Position numbers and translations under genes: made by a program | Notes under the pieces: model-generated | Told to the model about the DNA's origin: nothing | What the model saw: only the letters and a program-made list of their open reading frames with translations | The model's database searches: none | Origin: an uncultured Bacilli bacterium | GTDB taxonomy: Bacteria > Bacillota_I > Bacilli_A > RFN20 > CAG-826 | Assembly: GCA_944363525.1 (NCBI GenBank) | Contig: CALVUF010000006.1 | Span: forward strand, 1 to 64,000 | Length of the DNA: 64,000 nt | Direction: 5' to 3' | Shown here: positions 1 to 7,508 of the stretch, one piece after another | Layout: every line of letters begins with the position of its first letter | Numbering within the stretch: the first letter of the stretch is position 1

Positions 1-140
1 TCGTGCTGTACATTCCTTTTCCTTTCCGTCCGCCTATGCGGCGGGCTCTGTCATATTATCGCCCCGGCGCTGTGCACCGGCTCGGTTTGATTTGTCCACT
101 TTTAGGTTACCACTGCAAAATTGATCGATTAATCTCGTCC
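1..140. other. Non-coding start of window
   Basis: No open frame with coding character was found and no RNA gene was recognised. The stretch leads into the 33-bp repeat array that starts near 143. A gene ending to the left of the window cannot be excluded. Confidence 0.4.
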
Positions 141-142
141 TA

Positions 143-293
143 ATAATCTCAATTAGGTGCAAAAACACTGGTTAAATAATCTTGTTTTGGTGTATGAACT
201 CCACTTTGATAATCTCATTTTGGTGTATCATTAACAATCTGATAATCTCAATTTGGTGTATTCTAAGGCTTCCAATAACCTTAATTTGGTGTA
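143..293 (+). repeat. Five direct repeats, 33-bp period, upstream of DUF4143 gene
   Basis: Five copies of a 19-bp unit close to ATAATCTCAATTTGGTGTA begin at 143, 176, 209, 242 and 275, so the period is exactly 33 bp with 14-bp unrelated spacers. The GGTG core sits at offset 13 in all five. The last copy ends 15 nt before the ATG at 309 and overlaps a possible -10 (TATTAT, 292-297). This looks like an operator array rather than a CRISPR, because both units and spacers are too short. Confidence 0.9.
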
Positions 294-308
294 TTATGTG
301 CTTAAGTT

Positions 309-1661
309 ATGAAGATGAAACGGAAGTTATATCAGCAAATGCTCCAATGGAAGGAGCGTAGCCAGGGCCAGACTGCTCTATTGATTGAGGGGGCTCGGCG
401 GACAGGCAAAAGCTATATCGTCGAGCAATTTGCTAAAGCTGAATACCGTTCCTACCTCCTCATCGATTTCGCCGTTGCCCCCGAGCAAGTCAAAAGTCTC
501 TTCAACGATTACCTTTATGACCTCGATGCCTTTTTCCTTTTCCTCCGCAGTTTCTACCCCACTCCGCTATATCGGCGAAAATCAGTCATAATCTTCGACG
601 AGGTCCAGCGCTTCCCGCGGGCCCGCGAAGCCATCAAATACCTTGTCAAGGATGGACGATACGATTACATCGAAACCGGGTCGTTGCTTTCGATTAAGAA
701 AAACGTCAAGGACATCAATATCCCCTCCGAGGAGAGGCATTTGAAGCTCTACCCGATGGATTTTGAGGAGTTCCTTTGGGCCGAAGGCAACGACGCCCTT
801 TTGCCTTTGCTGGAAAAGCAGTTCGCCTCTCGCTTGCCCTTAGGCCCCCAAATGCACCGGATGGCCATGGACCTTTTTCGCCAATACCTGATAGTCGGCG
901 GAATGCCTCAAGCGGTCGACTGTTTCATCCAAACTCAAGACTTCGAACAAGTCGACCTCGTTAAGCAGGATATATTGGATCTGTATCGTCAGGATATCGT
1001 TAAGCATGCCGATGCAGATGTCTCGAAGGTAAATCGCATCCTCGATGACTTGCCTTCGCAGTTAGGAAAACATGAGAAGGTTTTCCGCTTAACTTCTTTA
1101 TCGAAAGGTGCTCGGTACCGGGATTTCGAAACCGCCTTTTACTGGCTTGATGACGCCGGCATTGTCAACACCGCCTATAACAGTAGCGAGCCGACCGTTG
1201 GGCTATCGCTAAGCAAAGACAATGCCAGTTTCAAATGCTATCTGGCTGACACGGGCCTTCTTTTAACCCTCGCCTTCAATGAGCCAGTTGAGAAATCCGC
1301 CCTTTATCGGAAGATCCTCTTCGATAAGTTGAATTTCAATCAAGGGATGATCTTAGAGAACGCCGTCGCCCAAATGCTGCGAGCCAAAGGTCACTCGCTC
1401 TATTTCTATTCCCGAAGTGGCCAAGAGGCGGACAAACGGATGGAAATCGATTTTCTCACCGTCAAAAGGTCAATTACCTCGCAGCATAACGTCTGCCCGA
1501 TCGAGGTCAAATCCTCAACTCGCTATACACTGAATTCGCTTAAAAAATTCAAAACCAAATTCTCCGATCAAATCGACACCCCGTATTTGCTCCATCCCGG
1601 AGATGTGGAAATCAAGGATGATATTATCTATCTCCCCTACTACATGGCCCCATTGCTATGA
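309..1661 (+). CDS. AAA ATPase with DUF4143 nuclease-like C-terminus
   Basis: A 450-residue protein of the AAA_14/DUF4143 family. A P-loop GARRTGKS lies at residues 28-35, a Walker B FDEVQ at about 96-100 and a sensor-like TGSLLS at 123-128. The C-terminal part carries EIDFL followed by PIEVKSS, the D...ExK pattern of PD-(D/E)XK-like folds described for this family. The cellular role of these ATPases is not established; they are widespread, multi-copy and often strain-variable. The start at 309 has no Shine-Dalgarno sequence, and a TATTAT at 292-297 would give a very short leader. The five-copy 33-bp repeat array directly upstream suggests dedicated regulation. A second family member lies at 2341-3654 in opposite orientation. 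Confidence 0.85.
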   Translation: MKMKRKLYQQMLQWKERSQGQTALLIEGARRTGKSYIVEQFAKAEYRSYLLIDFAVAPEQVKSLFNDYLYDLDAFFLFLRSFYPTPLYRRKSVIIFDEVQRFPRAREAIKYLVKDGRYDYIETGSLLSIKKNVKDINIPSEERHLKLYPMDFEEFLWAEGNDALLPLLEKQFASRLPLGPQMHRMAMDLFRQYLIVGGMPQAVDCFIQTQDFEQVDLVKQDILDLYRQDIVKHADADVSKVNRILDDLPSQLGKHEKVFRLTSLSKGARYRDFETAFYWLDDAGIVNTAYNSSEPTVGLSLSKDNASFKCYLADTGLLLTLAFNEPVEKSALYRKILFDKLNFNQGMILENAVAQMLRAKGHSLYFYSRSGQEADKRMEIDFLTVKRSITSQHNVCPIEVKSSTRYTLNSLKKFKTKFSDQIDTPYLLHPGDVEIKDDIIYLPYYMAPLL

Positions 1662-1670
1662 GGTGCAAAT

Positions 1671-1697
1671 AAAAACCGCCCAGAGTAACGGACGGGG
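1671..1697 (-). terminator. Possible terminator of tRNA-Pro
   Basis: A short stem (CCGCC / GGACGG with one bulged A) is followed on the minus strand by a run of T. It lies just after the 3' end of tRNA-Pro. The stem is weak. Confidence 0.35.
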
Positions 1698-1709
1698 TAT
1701 TCGTAGGAA

Positions 1710-1787
1710 TGGTCGGGATGGGCGGATTCGAACCGCCGGTCTTCTGCTCCCAAAGCAGACGCGATAACCAAGCTTCGCTACATCCCG
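1710..1787 (-). tRNA. tRNA-Pro (TGG)
   Basis: A full cloverleaf on the minus strand with acceptor CGGGATG/CATCCCG, anticodon loop TTTGGGA reading TGG, and T-loop TTCGAAT. The 3' CCA is encoded in the genome (1710-1712). Confidence 0.95.
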
Positions 1788-1796
1788 AGCCCGCTT

Positions 1797-1825
1797 ATTA
1801 TCCGCGCCGGTGGAAGATATTTCAA
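1797..1825 (-). promoter_or_regulatory. Promoter of tRNA-Pro
   Basis: On the minus strand TTGAAA (1820-1825) is separated by 17 bp from GATAAT (1797-1802), ten bases before the tRNA 5' end. Confidence 0.65.
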
Positions 1826-1935
1826 TATCGCGATCCGCATCTAGGCGCAGCGGGAATCTTGCCCCTTCTCTGCATAAGGGCGACGGAAAGACCAACGACT
1901 AATCGAACCAAAGAGACAAGGCTAATAAATCAAAC

Positions 1936-1960
1936 AAAAAACCCTCGAATTAGTCGAGGG
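1936..1960 (-). terminator. Terminator of tRNA-Arg
   Basis: A six-pair stem CCCTCG/CGAGGG is followed on the minus strand by a T-rich run, 12 nt after the tRNA-Arg 3' end. Confidence 0.75.
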
Positions 1961-1971
1961 AATTTGACTTT

Positions 1972-2048
1972 TGGCGCGCCCGGGGGGACTCGAACCCACA
2001 ACCCCCAGATTCGTAGTCTGGTACTCTATCCAGTTGAGCTACGGGCGC
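1972..2048 (-). tRNA. tRNA-Arg (ACG)
   Basis: A cloverleaf on the minus strand with acceptor GCGCCCG/CGGGCGC, anticodon loop CTACGAA reading ACG, T-loop TTCGAGT, and CCA encoded. The T-stem GTGGG/CCCCC contains one T-C mismatch. Confidence 0.95.
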
Positions 2049-2071
2049 AACACCGCTTTCACGGCCTTGCT

Positions 2072-2100
2072 AATATATGCCCTTTTGTCCCACCTATCAA
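2072..2100 (-). promoter_or_regulatory. Promoter of tRNA-Arg
   Basis: TTGATA (2095-2100), a 17-bp spacer and TATATT (2072-2077) on the minus strand form a near-consensus promoter about 23 nt before the tRNA. Confidence 0.75.
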
Positions 2101-2183
2101 TAGGGAAATGGGAAGACCTCGGCAAAATCGGCAATTTCAAAACGAATATAATATATATCTTGTTGTTCATTGTACGGTTCATT

Positions 2184-2259
2184 GTAATAGAGATTTGCTC
2201 AATTGTAATAGTTTCGTAATAGCGTCGTAATAGTCTCGTAAGACCTTCGTAATAGGCAA
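2184..2259. repeat. 11-bp period direct repeats (GTAATAG)
   Basis: GTAATAG-like units start at 2205, 2216, 2227, 2238 and 2249, an exact 11-bp period; the 2238 unit is degenerate (GTAAGAC). A further copy at 2184 is 21 bp away. The array lies between the 3' end of the second DUF4143 gene and the tRNA-Arg promoter. Direct heptamers in 11-bp phase resemble binding arrays of OmpR/PhoB-type regulators, but the protein that binds here is unknown. Confidence 0.8.
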
Positions 2260-2340
2260 AATAAGAGTCTGGGCTCTCTTTGAACAGCAATCCATGAAAG
2301 CCAAAAACCGGCAATCCCTAGCTCCATCAATCGCTTTCCC

Positions 2341-3654
2341 TCAAGGCTTTAAACAGCCAATTGGAACAATATGAACCCCGTTTTTTGTCGTCATCCCCGT
2401 CGGTACGACCCCGCCGATAACAATCAAAGCCGAAGGCAAAGCCTGAATGGCGGACGGATCGCTGACCGTCGAATTGTAAGCCATCATTTCCTCTTTGATA
2501 GAGAGTAGATGCTTTTCCCCTTCTAGCAAAGGCTTCATCCCACCCGTCTTTATCTCAATAAGCGCATAACGGCCATCGTTAAGACGCAAGACCGCATCGG
2601 CTTCCAAACCATGTCGGTCTCGGTAATGGAAAACCGATCCCCCGATGGTCGCGGCATAAACCTGTAAATCACGAAGGACAAGATTTTCGAAGAAAAACCC
2701 GAAATCCGCCGGGCGGGAAAGCAAATCCGCTTCGCTAAGATGCAAAGCGGCAATGGCCAAGGACGGATCGATAAACGTCTTTTTTGGCGAAGCAATGATA
2801 TTTACCCGCGATTTAAAGGCCGACGACCAGGCCGGTATTTCCTCTATTATGTAGCGCCGGTTCAAAAAATAGCGGTAACGTTCAAAGGTCGCCTGACTGA
2901 CCGGGAAATTCTCCTCGCCTTTGATGTTGGCTAACATCGTGGCATAGGAGGTTAAGGTGCAGTCATTACGAGCTAACTCCGAGAGAAATAACCGCATACG
3001 ATCTTTGGAAAGACCCACTCCGCCCTCTTCATCGAATCCGAGGTTATCGGTCAAGTTGGCGATAATGGTCGAGGCAACGAACCCGGCTTCTTCGTATGGA
3101 AGCTCGAGCGACCGGGGGAAGCCTCCCCGATGGCAAAGGTGCACCAATTGCTTATAGGTCAAATTAGATTTAGCCCCGTTTACCTTGGCGGCCGGCTCAA
3201 AAAGGGATTGGAGAGAAACCGACCCATCGGACTCCCCAGACTCAAACAAAGACATCGGCCGAAGGAAAAGGGTGGCGATCCGACCAAGGCCGGAATGATG
3301 GATATACTCCCGTTTTTTCTCCTCAGATAGCTCATTCGACCCAGTCAAAAGAACCCGTCCTCCCTTGGCATGATTGGCGTCGATAAAGATTTTGCACTCA
3401 TCCCAAATTGGCGGAAAGCATTGCCATTCATCAAAGAGAATCGGAGGCTCATGCTCGAAAATAAGCGAGGGATCGACATCATAGAGCCCTTGAACCGTCA
3501 GCAAATCATTCCGCGACAGCAATTTATAGGCGAAATGAGCATGCTGAAGGCAAGAGGTGGTTTTGCCAACCCATTTAGGCCCGCGCAGGTACACCCCGCC
3601 GAGCAAAGACAGGTTCTTTTCAATCAGGCTATCCAAGAGTCGAGGACGGTACAT
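2341..3654 (-). CDS. AAA ATPase with DUF4143 domain
   Basis: A 437-residue AAA_14/DUF4143 protein. P-loop GPKWVGKT is at residues 25-32, Walker B ILFDEWQ at about 72-78, a sensor LLTGSNEL follows, and the C-terminal part has LEADAVL and ALIEIKTGG, the D...ExK pattern of a PD-(D/E)XK-like fold. The start MYRPRLLD at 3654 is preceded by AAAGGAAACCC, a good ribosome site. A longer frame opens to 3777 but runs through the repeat array, the promoter and the tRNA-Cys terminator, so it is not the real start. It is only distantly similar to the 309-1661 protein. Its promoter holds three 23-bp-spaced repeats. Function in the cell is unknown. Confidence 0.85.
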   Translation of the reverse strand: MYRPRLLDSLIEKNLSLLGGVYLRGPKWVGKTTSCLQHAHFAYKLLSRNDLLTVQGLYDVDPSLIFEHEPPILFDEWQCFPPIWDECKIFIDANHAKGGRVLLTGSNELSEEKKREYIHHSGLGRIATLFLRPMSLFESGESDGSVSLQSLFEPAAKVNGAKSNLTYKQLVHLCHRGGFPRSLELPYEEAGFVASTIIANLTDNLGFDEEGGVGLSKDRMRLFLSELARNDCTLTSYATMLANIKGEENFPVSQATFERYRYFLNRRYIIEEIPAWSSAFKSRVNIIASPKKTFIDPSLAIAALHLSEADLLSRPADFGFFFENLVLRDLQVYAATIGGSVFHYRDRHGLEADAVLRLNDGRYALIEIKTGGMKPLLEGEKHLLSIKEEMMAYNSTVSDPSAIQALPSALIVIGGVVPTGMTTKNGVHIVPIGCLKP

Positions 3655-3669
3655 CGGGTTTCCTTTCGC

Positions 3670-3744
3670 TGGCATTATATGGTCGGTGATGGCATTTTTC
3701 AATAATCCGTGATGGCATTTTTGAAAGTTTCGTGATGGCATTTT
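3670..3744 (-). repeat. Three direct repeats, 23-bp period, in DUF4143 promoter
   Basis: On the minus strand the 13-mer AAAATGCCATCAC occurs three times without mismatch, at 3732-3744, 3709-3721 and 3686-3698, exactly 23 bp apart. A partial ATGCCA follows at 3670-3675, 20 bp on. The copy nearest the gene lies between the -35 and -10. Confidence 0.9.
3674..3702 (-). promoter_or_regulatory. Promoter of second DUF4143 ATPase
   Basis: TTGAAA (3697-3702), 17 bp, TATAAT (3674-3679) on the minus strand, 20 nt before the ATG at 3654. A copy of the 23-bp-spaced repeat fills most of the spacer, so a protein bound there would be expected to affect RNA polymerase directly. Confidence 0.75.
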
Positions 3745-3755
3745 CGAGACAAAAG

Positions 3756-3786
3756 CCAATAAAAATAGCCGAGACAATCTCGGCTA
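3756..3786 (-). terminator. Terminator of tRNA-Cys
   Basis: A nine-pair stem TAGCCGAGA/TCTCGGCTA with a 3-nt loop is followed on the minus strand by TTTTTATT. Confidence 0.85.
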
Positions 3787-3798
3787 AACAATTCAAGA

Positions 3799-3872
3799 TG
3801 GAGCATCCAGCCGGATTTGAACCGACGGTGAGTGAGTTGCAGTCACTTGCCTTACCACTTGGCTATGGATGC
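3799..3872 (-). tRNA. tRNA-Cys (GCA)
   Basis: A cloverleaf on the minus strand with acceptor GCATCCA/TGGATGC, discriminator T (usual for Cys), anticodon loop CTGCAAC reading GCA, and CCA encoded. Confidence 0.95.
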
Positions 3873-3881
3873 AGCGGACGA

Positions 3882-3910
3882 ATTATAACATAACTGACCC
3901 GCTAAGAAAG
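3882..3910 (-). promoter_or_regulatory. Probable promoter of tRNA-Cys
   Basis: TATAAT (3882-3887, minus strand) lies 9 nt before the tRNA, with CTTTCT 17 bp upstream as a weak -35. Confidence 0.5.
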
Positions 3911-4044
3911 AGGGATTTTTCGTAGCGTCCCCTCCGGTCAGAAACCCAAACCTGCTCCCCCCACCTATTAGGACTTTAATCGAGTTTTCGAAGGTGGCAT
4001 CCTAGAAAAGAAGGCATACGAATTGCCTTGAAAGGGAAACGATC

Positions 4045-4610
4045 ATGGTTGAAGTAGTCCTGACTGAGCAAGAGAAAAGCCTCTTACGGTCATTGATCGG
4101 CAAAAGGCTTCTAAAGCTTCGCCACGACAACCTGGAGAAATTTGGGGGTTCCGAGGTTTATGGTCGAGTGGAACTGTTTTTCGAAAATTCCGTGATTGCT
4201 ATAGATTACGATTACACCCCCTACCATTTGTTCGGCAGTCCGGATGATAGCATCCAGAATTTCAAATACATCAGATAACTGCTGAGGAAGCAATATCTGC
4301 TTTAGTCGACGTTAAGCAAATAGACGTTGCCTGCAATCAAACAATTCAAGATATAATCCTAGTCGAGGACTGTCCCAAAGTTCGCTGGAACGGACTGAAT
4401 GATGAAGCTCTCATTCTTAAAGTAATTATTCTAAAATCAGAAAATCGCGAAATAGCATTTCAAGGCGATTTTATGGTTTCCTTTATTGAAATCATAAAAA
4501 AGCCCGATGTCGAAGCTGATCTATTGCCCGCCGGCGAGGAATTCTATAGCGATGCAGAAGTCAGCTATCAAGGGAGCCGGGCATTCATCAGCTTAACAAA
4601 GCCGAATTAG
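4045..4610 (+). pseudogene. Frameshifted gene of unknown function
   Basis: The first part (4045-4278, 77 residues) starts at an ATG with an AAAGGG ribosome site and reads MVEVVLTEQEKSLLRSLIGK. It stops at TAA 4276-4278. A second frame, open from 4251 to the TAG at 4608-4610, continues with coding character (about 110 residues, TAEEAISALVDVKQIDVACN at its start). A one-base change within 4251-4278 would join both into a protein of about 187 residues. No slippery heptamer for programmed frameshifting is visible, so a disrupted gene or a sequencing error is likelier. I do not recognise the family. The DNA is more AT-rich than its neighbours. The 3' end overlaps the convergent uppP stop by 3-4 nt. 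Confidence 0.6.
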
Positions 4611-5563
4611 AAGGCGCTCATGCGGCCTAGGCCAACCATGGTGGCGAAGAAGGCGATGACGATTAAGCCCAAGGCGATTCGGTAATAGCCAAATAAGGTG
4701 AAGGAATGCTTCTTGACGAACCCCATGAGCCACTTGACGGCTAGTAAGGAGATAAGGAAGGCCGAAGCCATCCCGATCAGTAAGAACAGCCATTCATTGA
4801 GGTTCGGCATCCCGGAATCCATAAAGAAGGAAACAAGTTTTAAGCCGCTAGCCCCGACCATGACGGGGATCGATAAGAAGAAGGAGAATTCGGCGGCCGC
4901 CCCCCGGCTGCAGCCAAGCAATAAGGCTCCGAGTATCGTCACCCCGGACCGGCTGGTCCCCGGGATTAAAGCAAGGATTTGGAAGCAGCCGATGTAGAAG
5001 GCGGTTTTATAGCTTAGGTCATCGATGCAATGAATCCGGGCGAAATCCTTTTTGTCTTTGAGGTAATGCTCAAGCAATATGAAGAGGACCCCATAGACGA
5101 TGAGGGTGATCGACACCGTCACCCAATTCTCCATCTTGGCATCGAGATTGAAGTACTCAAAGATGAGCCCGATAATCGCGGCCGGCAAGACCCCAACGAT
5201 GGTTTTGCCCCAGGTATGGTAGATTCGCCGTCTTTTGACCCCTTGGATGACGTCCTCGCGATACCCTTTGGATACGAACTCCGCTTCCTCCTCGCTCAGT
5301 TTCTTCTTGCTCCACGGCCAAAGGGAGTTCCAAAAATACACCACGACCGCGAGAATCGCCCCGAGCTGGATGACGACGAGGAACATCGAGAAGAATTCTT
5401 CCCCGTGTTCGAAACCCAACTGGGTCGGAATATCGTAATTAGCCGATTGGAAGAACCCTTCCAATAGGATCATATGGCCAGTCGAGGAGATCGGCAGCCA
5501 TTCGCTGATGCCCTCGACTAAGCCGAAGGCCAAGGCGATGACGATCAAAACCAGATACACCAT
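4607..5563 (-). CDS. uppP: Undecaprenyl-diphosphatase (BacA/UppP family)
   Basis: A polytopic membrane enzyme that dephosphorylates undecaprenyl pyrophosphate so that the lipid carrier can be reused in cell-wall synthesis. The hallmark GLVEGISEWLPISSTGH near the N-terminus and the second motif PGTSRSGVTILGALLLGCSR are both present, with about eight hydrophobic segments. I place the start at ATG 5563 (MVYLVLIV, 318 residues); a TTG at 5584 in the same frame would add seven residues. Neither has a clear Shine-Dalgarno sequence. The gene follows potD by about 35 nt on the same strand and may be cotranscribed. A central charged insertion (WPWSKKKLSEEEAEFVSKGY) makes it longer than the usual ~270 residues. 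Confidence 0.93.
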   Translation of the reverse strand: MVYLVLIVIALAFGLVEGISEWLPISSTGHMILLEGFFQSANYDIPTQLGFEHGEEFFSMFLVVIQLGAILAVVVYFWNSLWPWSKKKLSEEEAEFVSKGYREDVIQGVKRRRIYHTWGKTIVGVLPAAIIGLIFEYFNLDAKMENWVTVSITLIVYGVLFILLEHYLKDKKDFARIHCIDDLSYKTAFYIGCFQILALIPGTSRSGVTILGALLLGCSRGAAAEFSFFLSIPVMVGASGLKLVSFFMDSGMPNLNEWLFLLIGMASAFLISLLAVKWLMGFVKKHSFTLFGYYRIALGLIVIAFFATMVGLGRMSAF

Positions 5564-5598
5564 AACGGGCCAATGATAATACAAATCAGACGTTTAGC

Positions 5599-7506
5599 CT
5601 ATTGTTTGCGGGCGGCTTTCCGCCTTTCGACCCGGAGTTTCCGATAACGAAGCTTAGTGACGAGCCCGGCCCCGGCGAAGATGATGACCGCGCCTAAGAT
5701 GCAGGCGAACACCACCACGCCCCAGATGGGGAGGTTATTGCCTTTGACGTTTTCCCACATCGAGAGGACGTAACGGTTGTTGTCGCCATAATCCTTCATG
5801 GCGGCTAATTTGGGAATCAGGTAATTGGGGGGATATTGGGCATAGAACTGCCGGCCAGCGAGCACGCTCTCCTCCCCACCATAAGGAGAAGGAATCGCCT
5901 CTAACTCATCGGTATAGAAAAGATAGGGGTTATCGTCGGGGGTATCACCCAGCCCATAGCCTTCGGTCTCGACCGTCCCTTCGAACATATAGGTCAAATC
6001 GACGATGTCCCAGGCAAGCATCTCGTCTTCCGATTCGGCGACTTGTTCATTGTAAAGATCTTGGTATTCTTGCCAAGACATCGGCTCCCCGTTGACTACC
6101 GCTTGCTCATAGGTCGAGCCGGTCATGTCAAAGGACCCGTAATCATCCCCATCCTCATGGAGGCCAGTCCCATCTTGGTACACCAATTCGCCTTCTTCGT
6201 CATAGAGGAAGTCGCTGTCTTCCCAAGAGTCGCCATCTAAGGTGGCGTCGTGGTAGACATACATGGCGTAAGTCCGGGGGTCATACCAGTTCCGGACTAA
6301 GTCCAAGACATCTTGCCCAGCGATGAAAGAGGTATAGCCGATGGTGTCCATGTTCATGGTGGCGATATCGGGCCGGGAAAGGAAATCAACGAACTCCTGG
6401 GCTTCTTCTTTATGAAGCGAATCGGACTTCGGCATGACCCAACCATCGAACCAGATATTGCCCCCGGTTTTGGGGACCGAGTAATAGATGGTCTCCGCGG
6501 CCTCATTCTCGCCCCGGTCCATCGAATAGACCGCGTCGCCACTCCAGGCGAGGTTCATCCCGATCAAGCCTTTGACGATGTCGTCTTTGCCGGAGTCGAC
6601 CTCAAAGCCGAAGACGTTGCTCTTTAATTCCAGCAAGACATCCTCAACCTTGGCGACGGTTTCTTGATCGGATAGGTTAAAGACCCGGTCCATCTCTAGA
6701 TACAACGGATCAGTAGTGATTTTATCGATGACCGCATTGATGTCGACCCCATCTTTGAGATCGAGGTTCTCATCGTAATAACCGGAATCAAGGATGGCTT
6801 TTTTGACCTCGGCGTCGAAGAGCTTCATGATCCCGACCGAATAGGTATCGCGCATCGAGTCCTTGATCGACATCTGGCCGTGGTATTTCGAATCCCAAAG
6901 GGAATTCCAATCGGCCATATCGAACTTGACCGTATCTTCTTCAACCCCGGTCTCTTCGCTGACTTTCGCCGGGTTATAAAGAATCCCTAAAGTCCCCCAC
7001 ATATAGCCACGGGAATATTGGGAAATCGGGGTTTGCTTCCCCGTCCCGTCGTCGGCGGTTATATAGTCTAATTGCCCGTTTAGATAGGGGGAGACGGAGG
7101 CATCGTAATTGGGGGTTGAGCCCTCGTCGAAAGGGACCAGCATCCCCTGGCTCATCATCTTTTGAATAGTGTAGTCGGAGGGGCAGATGAGGTCATAAGT
7201 CGACTTGCCGGTTTTTAAGGACGAAAGCATCGTCTCATTGGTGTCGAAGGTATCGTAGATGACGTTGACGTTCTTCTTGTTAACGATCCGTTCATAAGCT
7301 TCAAAAGCCGAGATGACATCCGGATAAGTCTCGTATTCGCCATCTTCATCAAAATCGGCTTCCAATTCATATTCGCCGATATAGTCCTCCCAGTTGAGGA
7401 CCCGGAGGTTGATGGCCGAGCTATTCCCAGCGGCGCCGCAGCTAGCTAAAGACGGCGAAAGAAGGAGAAGAAGAGCGCAAAAGCCGGTTAATTTGCTTGC
7501 TTTCAT
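5599..7506 (-). CDS. potD: Polyamine ABC transporter substrate-binding protein, PotD-like, C-terminally anchored
   Basis: An extracellular binding protein for spermidine/putrescine import. It has a lipoprotein signal (LLLLSPSLASCG, Cys at about residue 24), then LRVLNWEDYIG typical of PotD. At about 635 residues it is far larger than the usual ~350. An acidic insertion near the end (rich in D, E and Y) precedes a hydrophobic segment (IWGVVVFACILGAVIIFAG) and a basic tail, so the protein seems anchored at both ends. The start is ATG 7506, preceded by GGGAGG at good spacing; a TTG at 7512 overlaps the ribosome site. Last gene of potABCD. Substrate is inferred from family and operon. Confidence 0.88.
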   Translation of the reverse strand: MKASKLTGFCALLLLLSPSLASCGAAGNSSAINLRVLNWEDYIGEYELEADFDEDGEYETYPDVISAFEAYERIVNKKNVNVIYDTFDTNETMLSSLKTGKSTYDLICPSDYTIQKMMSQGMLVPFDEGSTPNYDASVSPYLNGQLDYITADDGTGKQTPISQYSRGYMWGTLGILYNPAKVSEETGVEEDTVKFDMADWNSLWDSKYHGQMSIKDSMRDTYSVGIMKLFDAEVKKAILDSGYYDENLDLKDGVDINAVIDKITTDPLYLEMDRVFNLSDQETVAKVEDVLLELKSNVFGFEVDSGKDDIVKGLIGMNLAWSGDAVYSMDRGENEAAETIYYSVPKTGGNIWFDGWVMPKSDSLHKEEAQEFVDFLSRPDIATMNMDTIGYTSFIAGQDVLDLVRNWYDPRTYAMYVYHDATLDGDSWEDSDFLYDEEGELVYQDGTGLHEDGDDYGSFDMTGSTYEQAVVNGEPMSWQEYQDLYNEQVAESEDEMLAWDIVDLTYMFEGTVETEGYGLGDTPDDNPYLFYTDELEAIPSPYGGEESVLAGRQFYAQYPPNYLIPKLAAMKDYGDNNRYVLSMWENVKGNNLPIWGVVVFACILGAVIIFAGAGLVTKLRYRKLRVERRKAARKQ

Positions 7507-7508
7507 GT

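Noticed and set aside
143-293. CRISPR array
   Set aside because: The repeat unit is 19 bp with mismatches and the spacers are only 14 bp; no cas genes are in the window.
3655-3777. N-terminal extension of the second DUF4143 protein
   Set aside because: The extra 41 codons translate the 23-bp repeats, the promoter and part of the tRNA-Cys terminator; the internal ATG has a good ribosome site.
4251-4278. Programmed ribosomal frameshift
   Set aside because: No X-XXY-YYZ heptamer or +1 slip site with a downstream structure is visible; a disrupted gene or sequencing error is simpler.
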